NCBI RefSeq assembly: GCF_000512915.1
Contig: NZ_CP007034.1
Span: 2,916,001 to 2,980,000 of the forward strand
Reading direction: 5' to 3'
DNA length: 64,000 nt
From: Barnesiella viscericola DSM 18177
GTDB taxonomy: Bacteria; Bacteroidota; Bacteroidia; Bacteroidales; Barnesiellaceae
Shown here: piece by piece, positions 1 to 8,295 of the stretch
Layout: each line of letters opens with the position of its first letter
Numbering within the stretch: the stretch's first letter is position 1
Notes under the pieces: model-generated
What the model was told of the DNA's origin: nothing
The model's input: only the letters and a program-made list of their open reading frames with translations
Database searches by the model: none
Made by a program: the position numbers and the translations under genes

Positions 1-1
1 A

Positions 2-694
2 GATTTGCTTAATCAATACTTTAGAGAGGCACGAGGTAATAATTATTTTTATGGTGAAATACATGCGGTACACCCAAACCTAAGACCGAATAGTTCGCGT
101 GACGGCTTAACTCACACCCCTGAAGCTATTAAATTGTACGAATATATCCAAGAGTATTTTTCGGATCTGCAAAAGCTTTACCATTTAGCAAACGATGTTA
201 AAAATCTCTCCAGAGATATACATTTGTCAGGGATTTCCACTCCTCAATCCGATAAAGATAGAAAAGAAATTCAAAAGAAAATTTCGTTCTCAGTTGAGCA
301 ATTCGACAAAATAAAAACAAAATATAAGAATGACGATAATATAGGAGAAGCATCAGACAAAGTTTTAGCTATTTATGGTGAAACCATAAAGAAAACTCTT
401 GAGAACTTACCAACCGATATTTTACCGTCTAATGTTACTTCTTTAACAGATAGTGGCGATACGGTTAAGGGTGAAGCTACACCCATTGTTATGCCAACCA
501 CTGCTTTTATCCCGGAAGAAGCGACTCCTTCTGCTGTTACAGATATATTTGCACCTCTAAATAAAAAGTGTACTCCAGAAGAAGTTAAGCTTATTAGAAA
601 AGTTTTTGCAATTCTTTCTCAAAATTGTCCTATTAGTCAGCGTACGATGTTTGAAACAATGAAAGAAAAAGCAATCAAACAACTCTGTAAATAA
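2..694 (+). CDS. C-terminal part of an Hsp90-like (GHKL) ATP-binding protein
   Basis: The frame is open to the left edge (GAT at 2-4), so this is the last 230 residues of a longer protein; the TTG at 5 is probably not the true start. The segment YFYGEIHAVHPNLRPNSSRD near its beginning resembles the block that closes the ATPase/middle region of sacsin/Hsp90-like GHKL proteins (GEIH..L.PN..RD). After it come a lysine-rich, probably coiled-coil stretch (about residues 45-130), a low-complexity Thr/Pro linker, and a helical tail. The stop codon overlaps the start of the radical-SAM gene by one base (TAATG), so the two are probably translationally coupled. The family call rests on one motif; the ATP-binding residues would lie outside the window. 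Confidence 0.55.
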   Translation, partial: DLLNQYFREARGNNYFYGEIHAVHPNLRPNSSRDGLTHTPEAIKLYEYIQEYFSDLQKLYHLANDVKNLSRDIHLSGISTPQSDKDRKEIQKKISFSVEQFDKIKTKYKNDDNIGEASDKVLAIYGETIKKTLENLPTDILPSNVTSLTDSGDTVKGEATPIVMPTTAFIPEEATPSAVTDIFAPLNKKCTPEEVKLIRKVFAILSQNCPISQRTMFETMKEKAIKQLCK

Positions 695-2679
695 TGGCAC
701 GTCCGAAAAAAATAAGAAAAGTATTACTATTAGAACCCAATTATGCAAATAAGTTTCCTCCTATTGGACTTATGAAAATAGCTACATATTATCGCAATTT
801 AGGAAATTGGGATATTGTGTTCTATAAGGGTGACCTCAAAAGATTTATAGTTGAACAAATTAGCGAACATTGTATTGAAGAGCTAACTGAATTTTTAGTT
901 GATATAGATTGGTATCTCAAAAAAGATGTCATTGTTGAATTTATCCGAACTCGAAAAAAAGAATATCTTGATACGTTAGTAGCCGGTAACGCTGAACTAA
1001 AAGATACAATTCTTCCTATATTGTCTTTTTATAAGGATTATTATTGGAAGGGCACGTGGAAAGATAACCCTGAATGGGATAGGGTTTATGTCACGACATT
1101 GTTCACTTTCTATTGGGATATTACTATTGAAACCATTAATTTTGCTAAACTTCTTGTAAAGAAGAAATCTGATTTAATGGTTGGTGGTGTTCTTGCGTCC
1201 ATTCAGCCAAATGAAATATATCAAGCCACGGGAATTAAACCATATGTAGGCGTCCTTCAGACACCTGGACAACTCGACAAAGGTGATACTCAAATAATAG
1301 ACCAGTTACCTCTTGACTATTCCATTCTTGACGAGATTGATTATAAATATTCAATGTCAAATGCTTTTTATGGCTATACAACTCGTGGTTGTATCAGACA
1401 TTGTTCTTTTTGTGCAGTTCCTATTTTAGAGCCGAGCTATCAATCATATATTCCATTAAAAGAAAGAATTAACCTTATTCGTGAGCATTTTGGAGACCAA
1501 AAAGACCTTTTGCTTATGGATAACAATGTTTTAGCTTCTAAAGAATTTCCACAAATAATTCAAGATATAATTGATTGTGGATTTGGTAAAGGAGCGATGT
1601 TTACTCCACCGAATCAACTTGAAATTGCTATTAGAAATCTTAAAGTAGGCATAAACGACCGTGCATATATACGCAAAAGCCAATCTTTGATAATGGAGTT
1701 TTACGGAACGCTTAAGGACGAAGAATCTTTTGAAGTTTATAGGATAATTTCCAAATATCATATTGGGAAACTATTAACCTCAAAGAAAGAAAACATCTTA
1801 TTAGCGTACCAACAAATAAAACCATATTACGACAAACATTTCAAATCGAGTTCTCAGTTAAGGTTTGTTGACTTCAATCAAGGAGTAGATGCCCGCCTTT
1901 TCAATGAGGATAATGTCAAATTATTATCTAAAATAGCTATTCGTCCCCTACGTATAGCTTTTGATAACATCAAGACTTTGCCATTTTACGAAAAGGCTAT
2001 AAGGCTAAGTGTTAACGCAGGACTTAAAGATTTTTCAAATTATCTTCTTTACAACTTTGACGATAAGCCTATAGACCTATATCGCCGCTTAAAAATTAAT
2101 GTAGAGTTTTGTGAAGAATTGAATGTAAGTATATATTCTTTCCCGATGAAATACCATCCCATTAGACCTGACAAAAATGGCGATGTGGATTATTCTCATA
2201 ACAGAGACTTTATTGGGAAGTATTGGAATAGAAAATACATTCGTGCAGTACAAGCCATATTGAATAGTACGAAAGGGAAAATAGGGAAAGGTAAGGCATT
2301 CTTTTACAAAGCTTTTGGAAATGATGAAGATCAATTTTTAGAGCTCTTGGAAATGCCTGAAACATTCATTTTATATCGATTCTTCTTTGAATGGTTGGAT
2401 AATAAACCGGGGGGATTTGGTACTGCTCATTGGCGAAAATGCTGGAACAGATGTATGTCTGAATCATCTGATACAGAAAAGTCGATGTTATTGGATATTA
2501 TTCATCAAAACAAATTTAATTCAGTTTCAGAGCTTAGTGGTTTGTCGCAGCAAGGTCAAGAATTACTATTATATTACACGAACTTCCGCAAAGATATTAT
2601 CACACCAGGAACTGAATTATATCGTTTGAAAAAAGAATATGATAGTAATCCTACGATAAAGTTAAAACGAAAGCTTTAA
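694..2679 (+). CDS. Radical SAM protein, B12-binding-type N-terminus
   Basis: The 661-aa protein carries the radical-SAM cluster motif C233-x3-C237-x2-C240 (TRGCIRHCSFCAVP), which binds a 4Fe-4S cluster and cleaves S-adenosylmethionine. Residues 9-40 (KVLLLEPNYANKFPPIGLMK) match the opening of cobalamin-binding-type domains that often precede radical-SAM domains, and the GGVLAS.QP segment near 164-172 fits the end of such a domain. The SAM barrel seems to contain a long insertion (about 290-380). The C-terminal 200 residues are unassigned. It is the middle gene of a three-gene operon (1-nt overlap upstream, 2-nt gap downstream). The substrate is unknown; a role in modifying nucleic acid or protein is inference from the neighbours. 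Confidence 0.75.
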   Translation: MARPKKIRKVLLLEPNYANKFPPIGLMKIATYYRNLGNWDIVFYKGDLKRFIVEQISEHCIEELTEFLVDIDWYLKKDVIVEFIRTRKKEYLDTLVAGNAELKDTILPILSFYKDYYWKGTWKDNPEWDRVYVTTLFTFYWDITIETINFAKLLVKKKSDLMVGGVLASIQPNEIYQATGIKPYVGVLQTPGQLDKGDTQIIDQLPLDYSILDEIDYKYSMSNAFYGYTTRGCIRHCSFCAVPILEPSYQSYIPLKERINLIREHFGDQKDLLLMDNNVLASKEFPQIIQDIIDCGFGKGAMFTPPNQLEIAIRNLKVGINDRAYIRKSQSLIMEFYGTLKDEESFEVYRIISKYHIGKLLTSKKENILLAYQQIKPYYDKHFKSSSQLRFVDFNQGVDARLFNEDNVKLLSKIAIRPLRIAFDNIKTLPFYEKAIRLSVNAGLKDFSNYLLYNFDDKPIDLYRRLKINVEFCEELNVSIYSFPMKYHPIRPDKNGDVDYSHNRDFIGKYWNRKYIRAVQAILNSTKGKIGKGKAFFYKAFGNDEDQFLELLEMPETFILYRFFFEWLDNKPGGFGTAHWRKCWNRCMSESSDTEKSMLLDIIHQNKFNSVSELSGLSQQGQELLLYYTNFRKDIITPGTELYRLKKEYDSNPTIKLKRKL

Positions 2680-2681
2680 AC

Positions 2682-5102
2682 ATGGATACAACAAAATCAT
2701 CTCAGACGTTCATAGACCCTATCAAAGAGGGTATGTTATCTGTACGTGCGCTTAATTGTTGCAAAAGTATTGGAGTAGAAAATCTCTTCCAATTGTTAGA
2801 ATATGCAAAATCGAATGATTTGTATCATATTCGTAATTGTGGGCCTAAAACAATTTTAGAGTTACAAGACGCTATAAATAGATATAGCTCTGATACTCTG
2901 ATAGATTCAGATAACCAAGATGACGCATTATCGAACTGTTTATCTTCACCAGTAGAAAGAATATTTGATGACTGTGTATTAAATTGCAAGGAAGATGTGC
3001 AGGAGCATTTTCTTAATGTATTTCCAAATGCAAAAACATTATATACGCAGTGTCTTTTAGATTATTCATCTATTTTTTTCCCTTTGCCGAATACCGTTTC
3101 AATAGAAACAGTATTCGAGTGCTGGCAATTGGGGTATGACATCTTTAACAAAACATCGCAAATTATACCACCAAACTTTATCAGCAAAGTTAATTCATTT
3201 GGATCCAAATTATCTAATTGTCTTGGCTTAATAAATGAACATTTTATTGGAGCTAAGGTCGAGTTTATATTATCTCGTTTGTCCGTGTCACTTATTGAAG
3301 TCCTTAATAATGAGTTTGAACGTATAAAAGGACAACTTTCAACGAGAGCAAGAAATATATTAGAAAAAGAACGAATAACCGCTAAAACGATAATACAGTT
3401 TTGTAATGGGCTTGTGGATTATCGTAATATTCGTTGCTGCGGTAAACAAACTGCGTCTGATATCATCGTTGCATACAGCTCTTTCTATGAATTCCTTATT
3501 CAATTAGCAAACTCTTCACCTGAAAAATGTAACGAAATAATCATACGAACTAAATACCAATTTCTTAATGATGAGGAGGCTAAAGAAATAATTCATTTTT
3601 ATGAGGAATATGGTCATCTGCCATTTTTCAAATTAGTCTACTTGTATTTTACAAGATCGAATGATAGACAAGATGTTATTTATGATAGAGCAAAAGGTAT
3701 TACTAAATCCCTACAATCATTAACTGATATTGCGAGTGAATTTTGTTTATCGAGAGAACGGATTCGTCAGATTGTGAGCCATTATTCGCCATCTTCAATA
3801 CTAAATGATATTATGACTTTACTTGATGGTCAATTTTATCCGTTCTTAAAAAAGGATTGTATTAATCCATCAGAAGTATATCCTATTATTTCAAATACAG
3901 AATTTGCACAACTTAATGAATTTTCCGAAGATGCCTTTGTGGGTATATTGTCTCTTTCTAAAGAATTTAAGTCTTTAATTTTTGGGGAGAAAACGCTTAT
4001 TATAAGTACAACGGCATTTGATTCATTCGATTTCGGAGCATCTATCAAGGATATTTCTAACACGCTTTCATCAAAAACGACAGAAGACGTAACATTACCG
4101 ATAAGCATTTTTATTAATAATTACATCATTAACAATTCTTTTTGTTATCAAAAGATAGAAAATATTGTAGCTTATATAGTAAAATATATGTTTGAAATTG
4201 ATGTTGAACAAAATAATAATATCCTGCTAAAACGAAATGCTATTGATGTCGAAGACGAATTCTGCAAAATCTTAGAAAATATTGGCAAGCCTTTATCTTT
4301 TGACGAATTGTGTTTGAGGTTATTAGACTCGCATCCTACAATATCCTATGCCCCAGGGACATTAAGAAGTTTCCTGTTTAATTCTGATAGAATCACAGCT
4401 ATTGGTAAGACATCTATCTATACATTAAAAAAATGGAATGTTAGCAATTTAACTATACGAGGGCTAATTCATCAAATTCTTGAAGAAAGTGATACACCTC
4501 TTTCTCTTGACGATATTGTTGATTTCTTGGCTATCAAAGGACGGAACACAAATAGGAATAGTGTTAATAGTAATATTTTGCTCGATGACAAATATAATTT
4601 TGTGAAATTTGAAGGTGGGTTAGTAGGTCTTGAATCTAAGAAGTATGCTACATCATATATTCAAATCGATCGTTCATCTGTATCTCGTAAATCATTTGAT
4701 GAAAGGATTGTTGATTATCTTGACTATATAGATACAAATCATCATATTCCTTTTGCTTCATCTGACGATGCTGAAGCATCACTAAATCGGTGGTATAATA
4801 ATGTGCTCAAGGGAGTTCTTGATGTTACAGAAGAGCAAAAGAACCGTTTAGAAACAGAGCTTTCTAAGCGAGAAGAATATATAATGACTTCAAGTGAGTT
4901 CTCTTTTATTGAGAAATGTAAAGACTTAAAATATTTTGTAAGTTCCAAATATGAGCTACCAACTAATAAAACAGATGCTTTACTTTATAATTGGTTCTCG
5001 AAAATAAGAAAAAAATCATTTAAGCTTACTCCCAAAAAGGAGAAAGCATATAAAGATTTAATACAATTTCTATCTAATTACGGGTTTTACATAGAAAACT
5101 GA
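2682..5102 (+). CDS. 806-aa protein with RNAP-alpha-CTD-like, sigma-4-like and winged-helix modules
   Basis: I do not recognise the whole protein. Residues about 17-70 (SVRALNCCKSIGVENLFQLL, then RNCGPKTILELQDAI) look like the helix-hairpin-helix of the RNA polymerase alpha C-terminal domain. A second such module is at about 219-270 (LSTRARNILEKERI, then IRCCGKQTASDII). Residues about 347-366 (LTDIASEFCLSRERIRQIV) closely resemble sigma-70 region 4.2. Two winged-helix/HARE-HTH-like segments follow (about 520-585 and 590-655). The tail (about 670-806) has two Trp-centred helical repeats reminiscent of helicase-associated domains. It starts 2 nt after the radical-SAM gene. Several DNA-binding modules and no visible enzyme motif suggest DNA or promoter recognition for the operon; that is inference. 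Confidence 0.7.
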   Translation: MDTTKSSQTFIDPIKEGMLSVRALNCCKSIGVENLFQLLEYAKSNDLYHIRNCGPKTILELQDAINRYSSDTLIDSDNQDDALSNCLSSPVERIFDDCVLNCKEDVQEHFLNVFPNAKTLYTQCLLDYSSIFFPLPNTVSIETVFECWQLGYDIFNKTSQIIPPNFISKVNSFGSKLSNCLGLINEHFIGAKVEFILSRLSVSLIEVLNNEFERIKGQLSTRARNILEKERITAKTIIQFCNGLVDYRNIRCCGKQTASDIIVAYSSFYEFLIQLANSSPEKCNEIIIRTKYQFLNDEEAKEIIHFYEEYGHLPFFKLVYLYFTRSNDRQDVIYDRAKGITKSLQSLTDIASEFCLSRERIRQIVSHYSPSSILNDIMTLLDGQFYPFLKKDCINPSEVYPIISNTEFAQLNEFSEDAFVGILSLSKEFKSLIFGEKTLIISTTAFDSFDFGASIKDISNTLSSKTTEDVTLPISIFINNYIINNSFCYQKIENIVAYIVKYMFEIDVEQNNNILLKRNAIDVEDEFCKILENIGKPLSFDELCLRLLDSHPTISYAPGTLRSFLFNSDRITAIGKTSIYTLKKWNVSNLTIRGLIHQILEESDTPLSLDDIVDFLAIKGRNTNRNSVNSNILLDDKYNFVKFEGGLVGLESKKYATSYIQIDRSSVSRKSFDERIVDYLDYIDTNHHIPFASSDDAEASLNRWYNNVLKGVLDVTEEQKNRLETELSKREEYIMTSSEFSFIEKCKDLKYFVSSKYELPTNKTDALLYNWFSKIRKKSFKLTPKKEKAYKDLIQFLSNYGFYIEN

Positions 5103-5240
5103 CATCAACTCTTAGGTTTTGGATTCCATTTTTTTAGTGCTTGGGGTGTAACCAAGAATTGGTTTCGGGATACTACTGTTTCCGTTCCACGACTATCCCT
5201 TTCCTACGGGCTTGTTTGTCCCAGAATTTTGTAACTCAGA
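5103..5240. other. Non-coding stretch after the three-gene operon
   Basis: I see no convincing gene, strong hairpin or promoter here; it leads into the DUF3987 remnant. Confidence 0.5.
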
Positions 5241-5776
5241 CTAGTTGAAGCGGTAGACAGCAGATGATATTTTTTTCTTTCGCTTCGGTATCATACTAAT
5301 GCAAGGACCTTGTTCAATATATTCTCTCAACGGACTATAGTCGGGGATTTCCTTTTCACCATCGTCGTCCCGGTTCCTCCAGGATGATAGTTTGGGGAAT
5401 TGGGGTATTCTCGAACAGGATGCGGTTAAGCAGCCCATTTTTTTCGAACCTTTTTTCCAGAAGCTCGTGCACATGCTTGATCTGTGTGGCCCCGATGATG
5501 TTTATACATGGATGCTCAATGGAATAGGGTGCTTATCCTGGGAATGTCCAAAGCATCGTCTCTCCATGCAGTCAGAAGCTGTTCTATGAGCTGCTCGTTC
5601 GTATAAAGGTTGGCGGAATTGAACATCCCCATGAATTCGTTTACTAGAATGGCCATGCTTCTCGGGTTGTTGTGGTGGATCAGCAAAATCGATTCGGGAG
5701 AGACTTCCTGTTTCACGTTTGCTCCCTGCTTGACCAAATCTCTATGGTAATCATAAATCAGATATTGCAGATCCAC
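5241..5776 (-). pseudogene. Frameshifted DUF3987 remnant
   Basis: On the minus strand, 5776-5516 encodes a fragment with ILLIHHNNPRSMAILVNEF and QLIEQLLTAWRDDALDIPRI. A different frame then continues across about 5506-5380 with EHPCINIIGATQIKHVHELL and EKNGLLNRILFENTP. Joined, these follow the conserved central part of DUF3987 proteins (primase/helicase-like proteins common on Bacteroidales mobile elements). The frame change near 5516, the missing N- and C-terminal parts and the degenerate tail to 5241 show that the gene is dead. It is probably a relic of the outer element's own replication or mobilisation genes. Confidence 0.65.
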
Positions 5777-5816
5777 CTTTTTGCTTTTGAATATCTATGG
5801 TAAAATTTTAGATTTT

Positions 5817-5834
5817 ATTGCAAAACGTTGCAAT
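5817..5834. repeat. Inverted repeat ATTGCAA-4-TTGCAAT
   Basis: Two perfect 7-bp arms are separated by AACG. Two further TTGC/GCAA motifs follow within 40 bp. It lies between the DUF3987 remnant and the small HTH gene and may be a binding site for a regulator or excisionase; there is no direct evidence. The rest of 5777-6049 shows no gene. Confidence 0.35.
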
Positions 5835-6049
5835 AAACTATTGCGGCTGCAAGTTTTTTTGCAACACTCACGATCGTTTGTTTAGTCTTATTTTGATTTT
5901 TATTTTTCTGAGATACAGATAAATGTATATATATGTCTGTCTGTATGTATCGCTGTATTGGCCTGCGTTTTGGTCTTTTACATAATGAAACCTGTTGCGC
6001 AACACGGTGTAATTAACGGAATTATTACACTAAAAAAACAGAACTCATT

Positions 6050-6373
6050 ATGATACAGATAGACAGGGAGACATTCCAGATGATGCTCCAAAAGATAATG
6101 GAACGGTTCGACAGAATCGAAGCCAGATTGAACCGTATGAATCGGCAGACAGCAGCCCTTGAAGGGGACAAGTTGCTCGACAACCAGGATATGTGCGAAT
6201 TGCTTGGCGTTACAAAACGCACTCTTGCCCGTTATCGACAGAAGAAACTGGTGACTTACTATATGATTGATGGGCGTACCTATTACAAGGCTTCGGAAGT
6301 GGAGGAGTTCCTTAACCGGAAAGGAAAAGTTTTGCCCGCGAAAATAAAAAAGGAACTTGGGATTCAAACTTGA
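6050..6373 (+). CDS. Excisionase-type helix-turn-helix protein
   Basis: The 107-aa protein has a short N-terminal coiled coil (about 1-35) and then an HTH_17/MerR-like module at about 41-90 (LLDNQDMCELLGVTKRTLAR, then the wing VTYYMIDGRTYYKASEVEEF). Proteins of this size and layout are standard small DNA-binding factors on Bacteroidales integrative elements, acting as excisionases or regulators. It lies in the outer element and points toward the integrase C-terminal fragment. A role in excision is inferred from family and position. Confidence 0.7.
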   Translation: MIQIDRETFQMMLQKIMERFDRIEARLNRMNRQTAALEGDKLLDNQDMCELLGVTKRTLARYRQKKLVTYYMIDGRTYYKASEVEEFLNRKGKVLPAKIKKELGIQT

Positions 6374-6538
6374 TTCGGTGGCGTTTGTGCGGATATATGG
6401 ATTCTGGACGAAATAACTGTCCGATTTATGAGATAGAAAAAATATAGTCCGTCTGTGGTCTGGTAAAAGATGTATGGATGAAGAAGTAGAAAGGCTATCT
6501 GGCGGTATTTGAATTTATGTATGATGAACGTATATTTT

Positions 6539-6571
6539 AAAGAAACGACCTTATTATAAGGCCGTTTCTTT
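6539..6571. terminator. Bidirectional hairpin downstream of the integrase 3' fragment
   Basis: AAAGAAACGACCTTA and TAAGGCCGTTTCTTT form a long stem around a short loop, with A-tract and T-tract flanks. It lies 23 nt beyond the stop codon of the minus-strand integrase fragment, so it is probably the original terminator of the intact integrase gene. The rest of 6374-6593 has no gene. Confidence 0.65.
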
Positions 6572-6593
6572 GTTTAGATAAATATAAATTCCA

Positions 6594-6761
6594 CTAATTC
6601 AACGAAATCTTATTCGCCGTCTCTCGCTTCTTGGAGTTAACTAAATCAGCATAGATTTGTGTCGTGGTAACATTCTTATGCGTCAGCATCTTTGATACTG
6701 TGTAAATGTCTGTGCCTAAAGAGATTTGGATGACTGCATACGAGTGCCTAAAGCAGTGGAA
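6594..6761 (-). pseudogene. C-terminal fragment of the split tyrosine integrase
   Basis: Read on the minus strand, the frame begins at the FHCFRH box and runs through SYAVIQISLGTDIYTVSKML to THKNVTTTQIYADLV and KKRETANKISLN, then stops. This is the complete last catalytic part of a Bacteroidales tyrosine integrase: box II Arg, the downstream His motif and the Tyr nucleophile. Nothing integrase-like precedes FHC; the frame upstream (to 6827) is unrelated sequence of the inner element. The matching N-terminal part lies on the same strand at 28140-29096, so one gene was split by the inner element. Confidence 0.8.
6752..6761 (+). repeat. Left attachment-site core of the inner element
   Basis: AGCAGTGGAA is identical to the copy at 28148-28157. 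The integrase C-terminal fragment lies to its left and element sequence to its right. The next eight bases to the left match the right copy at five positions. Confidence 0.7.
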
Positions 6762-7020
6762 CAGAATACAGGAAGCAAGTAGATGAAGGGATGAGAAAGG
6801 GAAACGTAATCGGTTGAATATGAGCAAAAGTTCTGTTTTTTGCTGAGATAATGGAAAGCAAAAATGGACAGGATATTGCAGGTATTCAGTTACCAGAATG
6901 TTAGCTCCCCAGTTACCTGAGCCGAATAGGTAACAGACTGAACAATACAGAATCTGTCACAGAGGCTATTATTCACTGTATGTCAGCATTTTGCATATCA
7001 AAGGACGCTTATAAAATAGG

Positions 7021-7028
7021 TAATTTTG
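7021..7028 (+). promoter_or_regulatory. Promoter -7 element for the integrase pair
   Basis: TAATTTTG fits the Bacteroidales -7 consensus TAnnTTTG and sits 18 nt before the first integrase start. No TTG-type -33 element is found at the usual 19-21 nt. The leader 6762-7020 has no gene and probably holds integrase arm sites. Confidence 0.45.
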
Positions 7029-7046
7029 CCATAAAAAAATAAGCGT

Positions 7047-8276
7047 ATGAAAGTAGAAAAATTTAAGGTGCTGCTCTATCTGAAAAAGAGCGGTCTTGAC
7101 AAATTCGGAAAGGCTCCGATAATGGGGCGAATAACGGTGAACAACACGATGGCACAATTCAGTTGTAAGCTGTCATGTACTCCGGAGTTATGGAATCCAA
7201 GAGAAAGCCGACTGAATGGAAAGAGTAAAGAAGCCGTTGATATTAATGCAAAAATTGACCGGCTCCTGCTTTCTGTCAATTCTGCATTTGATTCACTTGT
7301 AGAACGTAAGATTGATTTTGACGCGACTGCCGTAAAAGAGCTTTTCCAGGGAAGTGTGGAAACCCAGATGACTCTGTTGAAACGGCTTGATATGCATATA
7401 GAGGATATGCGTTCAAGAATCGGTATTGATGTGGCGAAAAGCTCCATGTCAACATACATTTACACCCGCAGGTATCTTGGAGAATTTATTCAAAAACGAT
7501 TCAAGACAAGTGATGTCGCTTTTGGACAGTTGAATGAACACATTCCTTGGGAGTTTCAGAATTATATTCTGAAGGACAAGGGACTTGCGGTAGATACGGC
7601 AAGACATTATCTGGCCATCCTGAAGAAAATCTGCCGGATGGCATTTAAGGAAGGATACGCGGAAAAGCGTTATTTTGTGAATTTCAAACTACCCCAAGAG
7701 CACCGTAAACCACCACGGGCTTTGAGCCGCGAAGATTTTGAGAAGATCCGTGATGTCGTAATACCACCGGAAAGAGTCACTCATAACATAGCCAGAGATT
7801 TATTCCTCTTCGCCTGTTATACAGGAGTCCCATATGCGGATGCGGTTTCAATTACCCGAGAGAATATATACAAGGATGATAAGGGCGATTTGTGGTTAAA
7901 GTATCTGAGAAAGAAAAATGATTATCAGGCACGCGTCAAATTGCTGCCGGAGGCTATCGCTCTAATAGAAAAATATCGTTCGGATGAAAGGGAAGAGCTT
8001 TTCCCGATGATACACCATCCCAATATGCGACGGCACATGAAAGGTTTGCGTGATTTGGCTGGCATAAGCTGTGATTTGGTCTATCACATGGGAAGACATA
8101 CCTTCGGAAGTTTGATAACCCTTGAGGCTGGTGTTCCCATTGAAACAATCAGCAAAATGCTGGGCCATACCAATCTGACTACTACCCAGCTTTATGCAAG
8201 GGTAACTCCTAAAAAACTTTTTGAGGATATGGATAAATTCATCGAAGCAACAAGTGATATGAAACTGGTATTATAA
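7047..8276 (+). CDS. Tyrosine integrase 1 of a tandem pair
   Basis: The 409-aa protein has the three-part layout of Bacteroidales integrases: arm-binding domain (about 1-100), SAM-like core-binding domain (about 110-215) and catalytic domain (about 225-400). Box II is H-M-G-R-H-T-F-G (about 342-349), followed by MLGHTNLTTTQLYARV with the nucleophilic Tyr. At box I, where most tyrosine recombinases have Arg (TGLR), this protein has TGVPYAD, a substitution also known from IntDOT. It is the first gene inside the left att site and is followed 19 nt later by a second integrase, so the pair is probably co-transcribed and together moves the element. Confidence 0.9.
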   Translation: MKVEKFKVLLYLKKSGLDKFGKAPIMGRITVNNTMAQFSCKLSCTPELWNPRESRLNGKSKEAVDINAKIDRLLLSVNSAFDSLVERKIDFDATAVKELFQGSVETQMTLLKRLDMHIEDMRSRIGIDVAKSSMSTYIYTRRYLGEFIQKRFKTSDVAFGQLNEHIPWEFQNYILKDKGLAVDTARHYLAILKKICRMAFKEGYAEKRYFVNFKLPQEHRKPPRALSREDFEKIRDVVIPPERVTHNIARDLFLFACYTGVPYADAVSITRENIYKDDKGDLWLKYLRKKNDYQARVKLLPEAIALIEKYRSDEREELFPMIHHPNMRRHMKGLRDLAGISCDLVYHMGRHTFGSLITLEAGVPIETISKMLGHTNLTTTQLYARVTPKKLFEDMDKFIEATSDMKLVL

Positions 8277-8295
8277 AATCAAAAAAGAAAGAATC

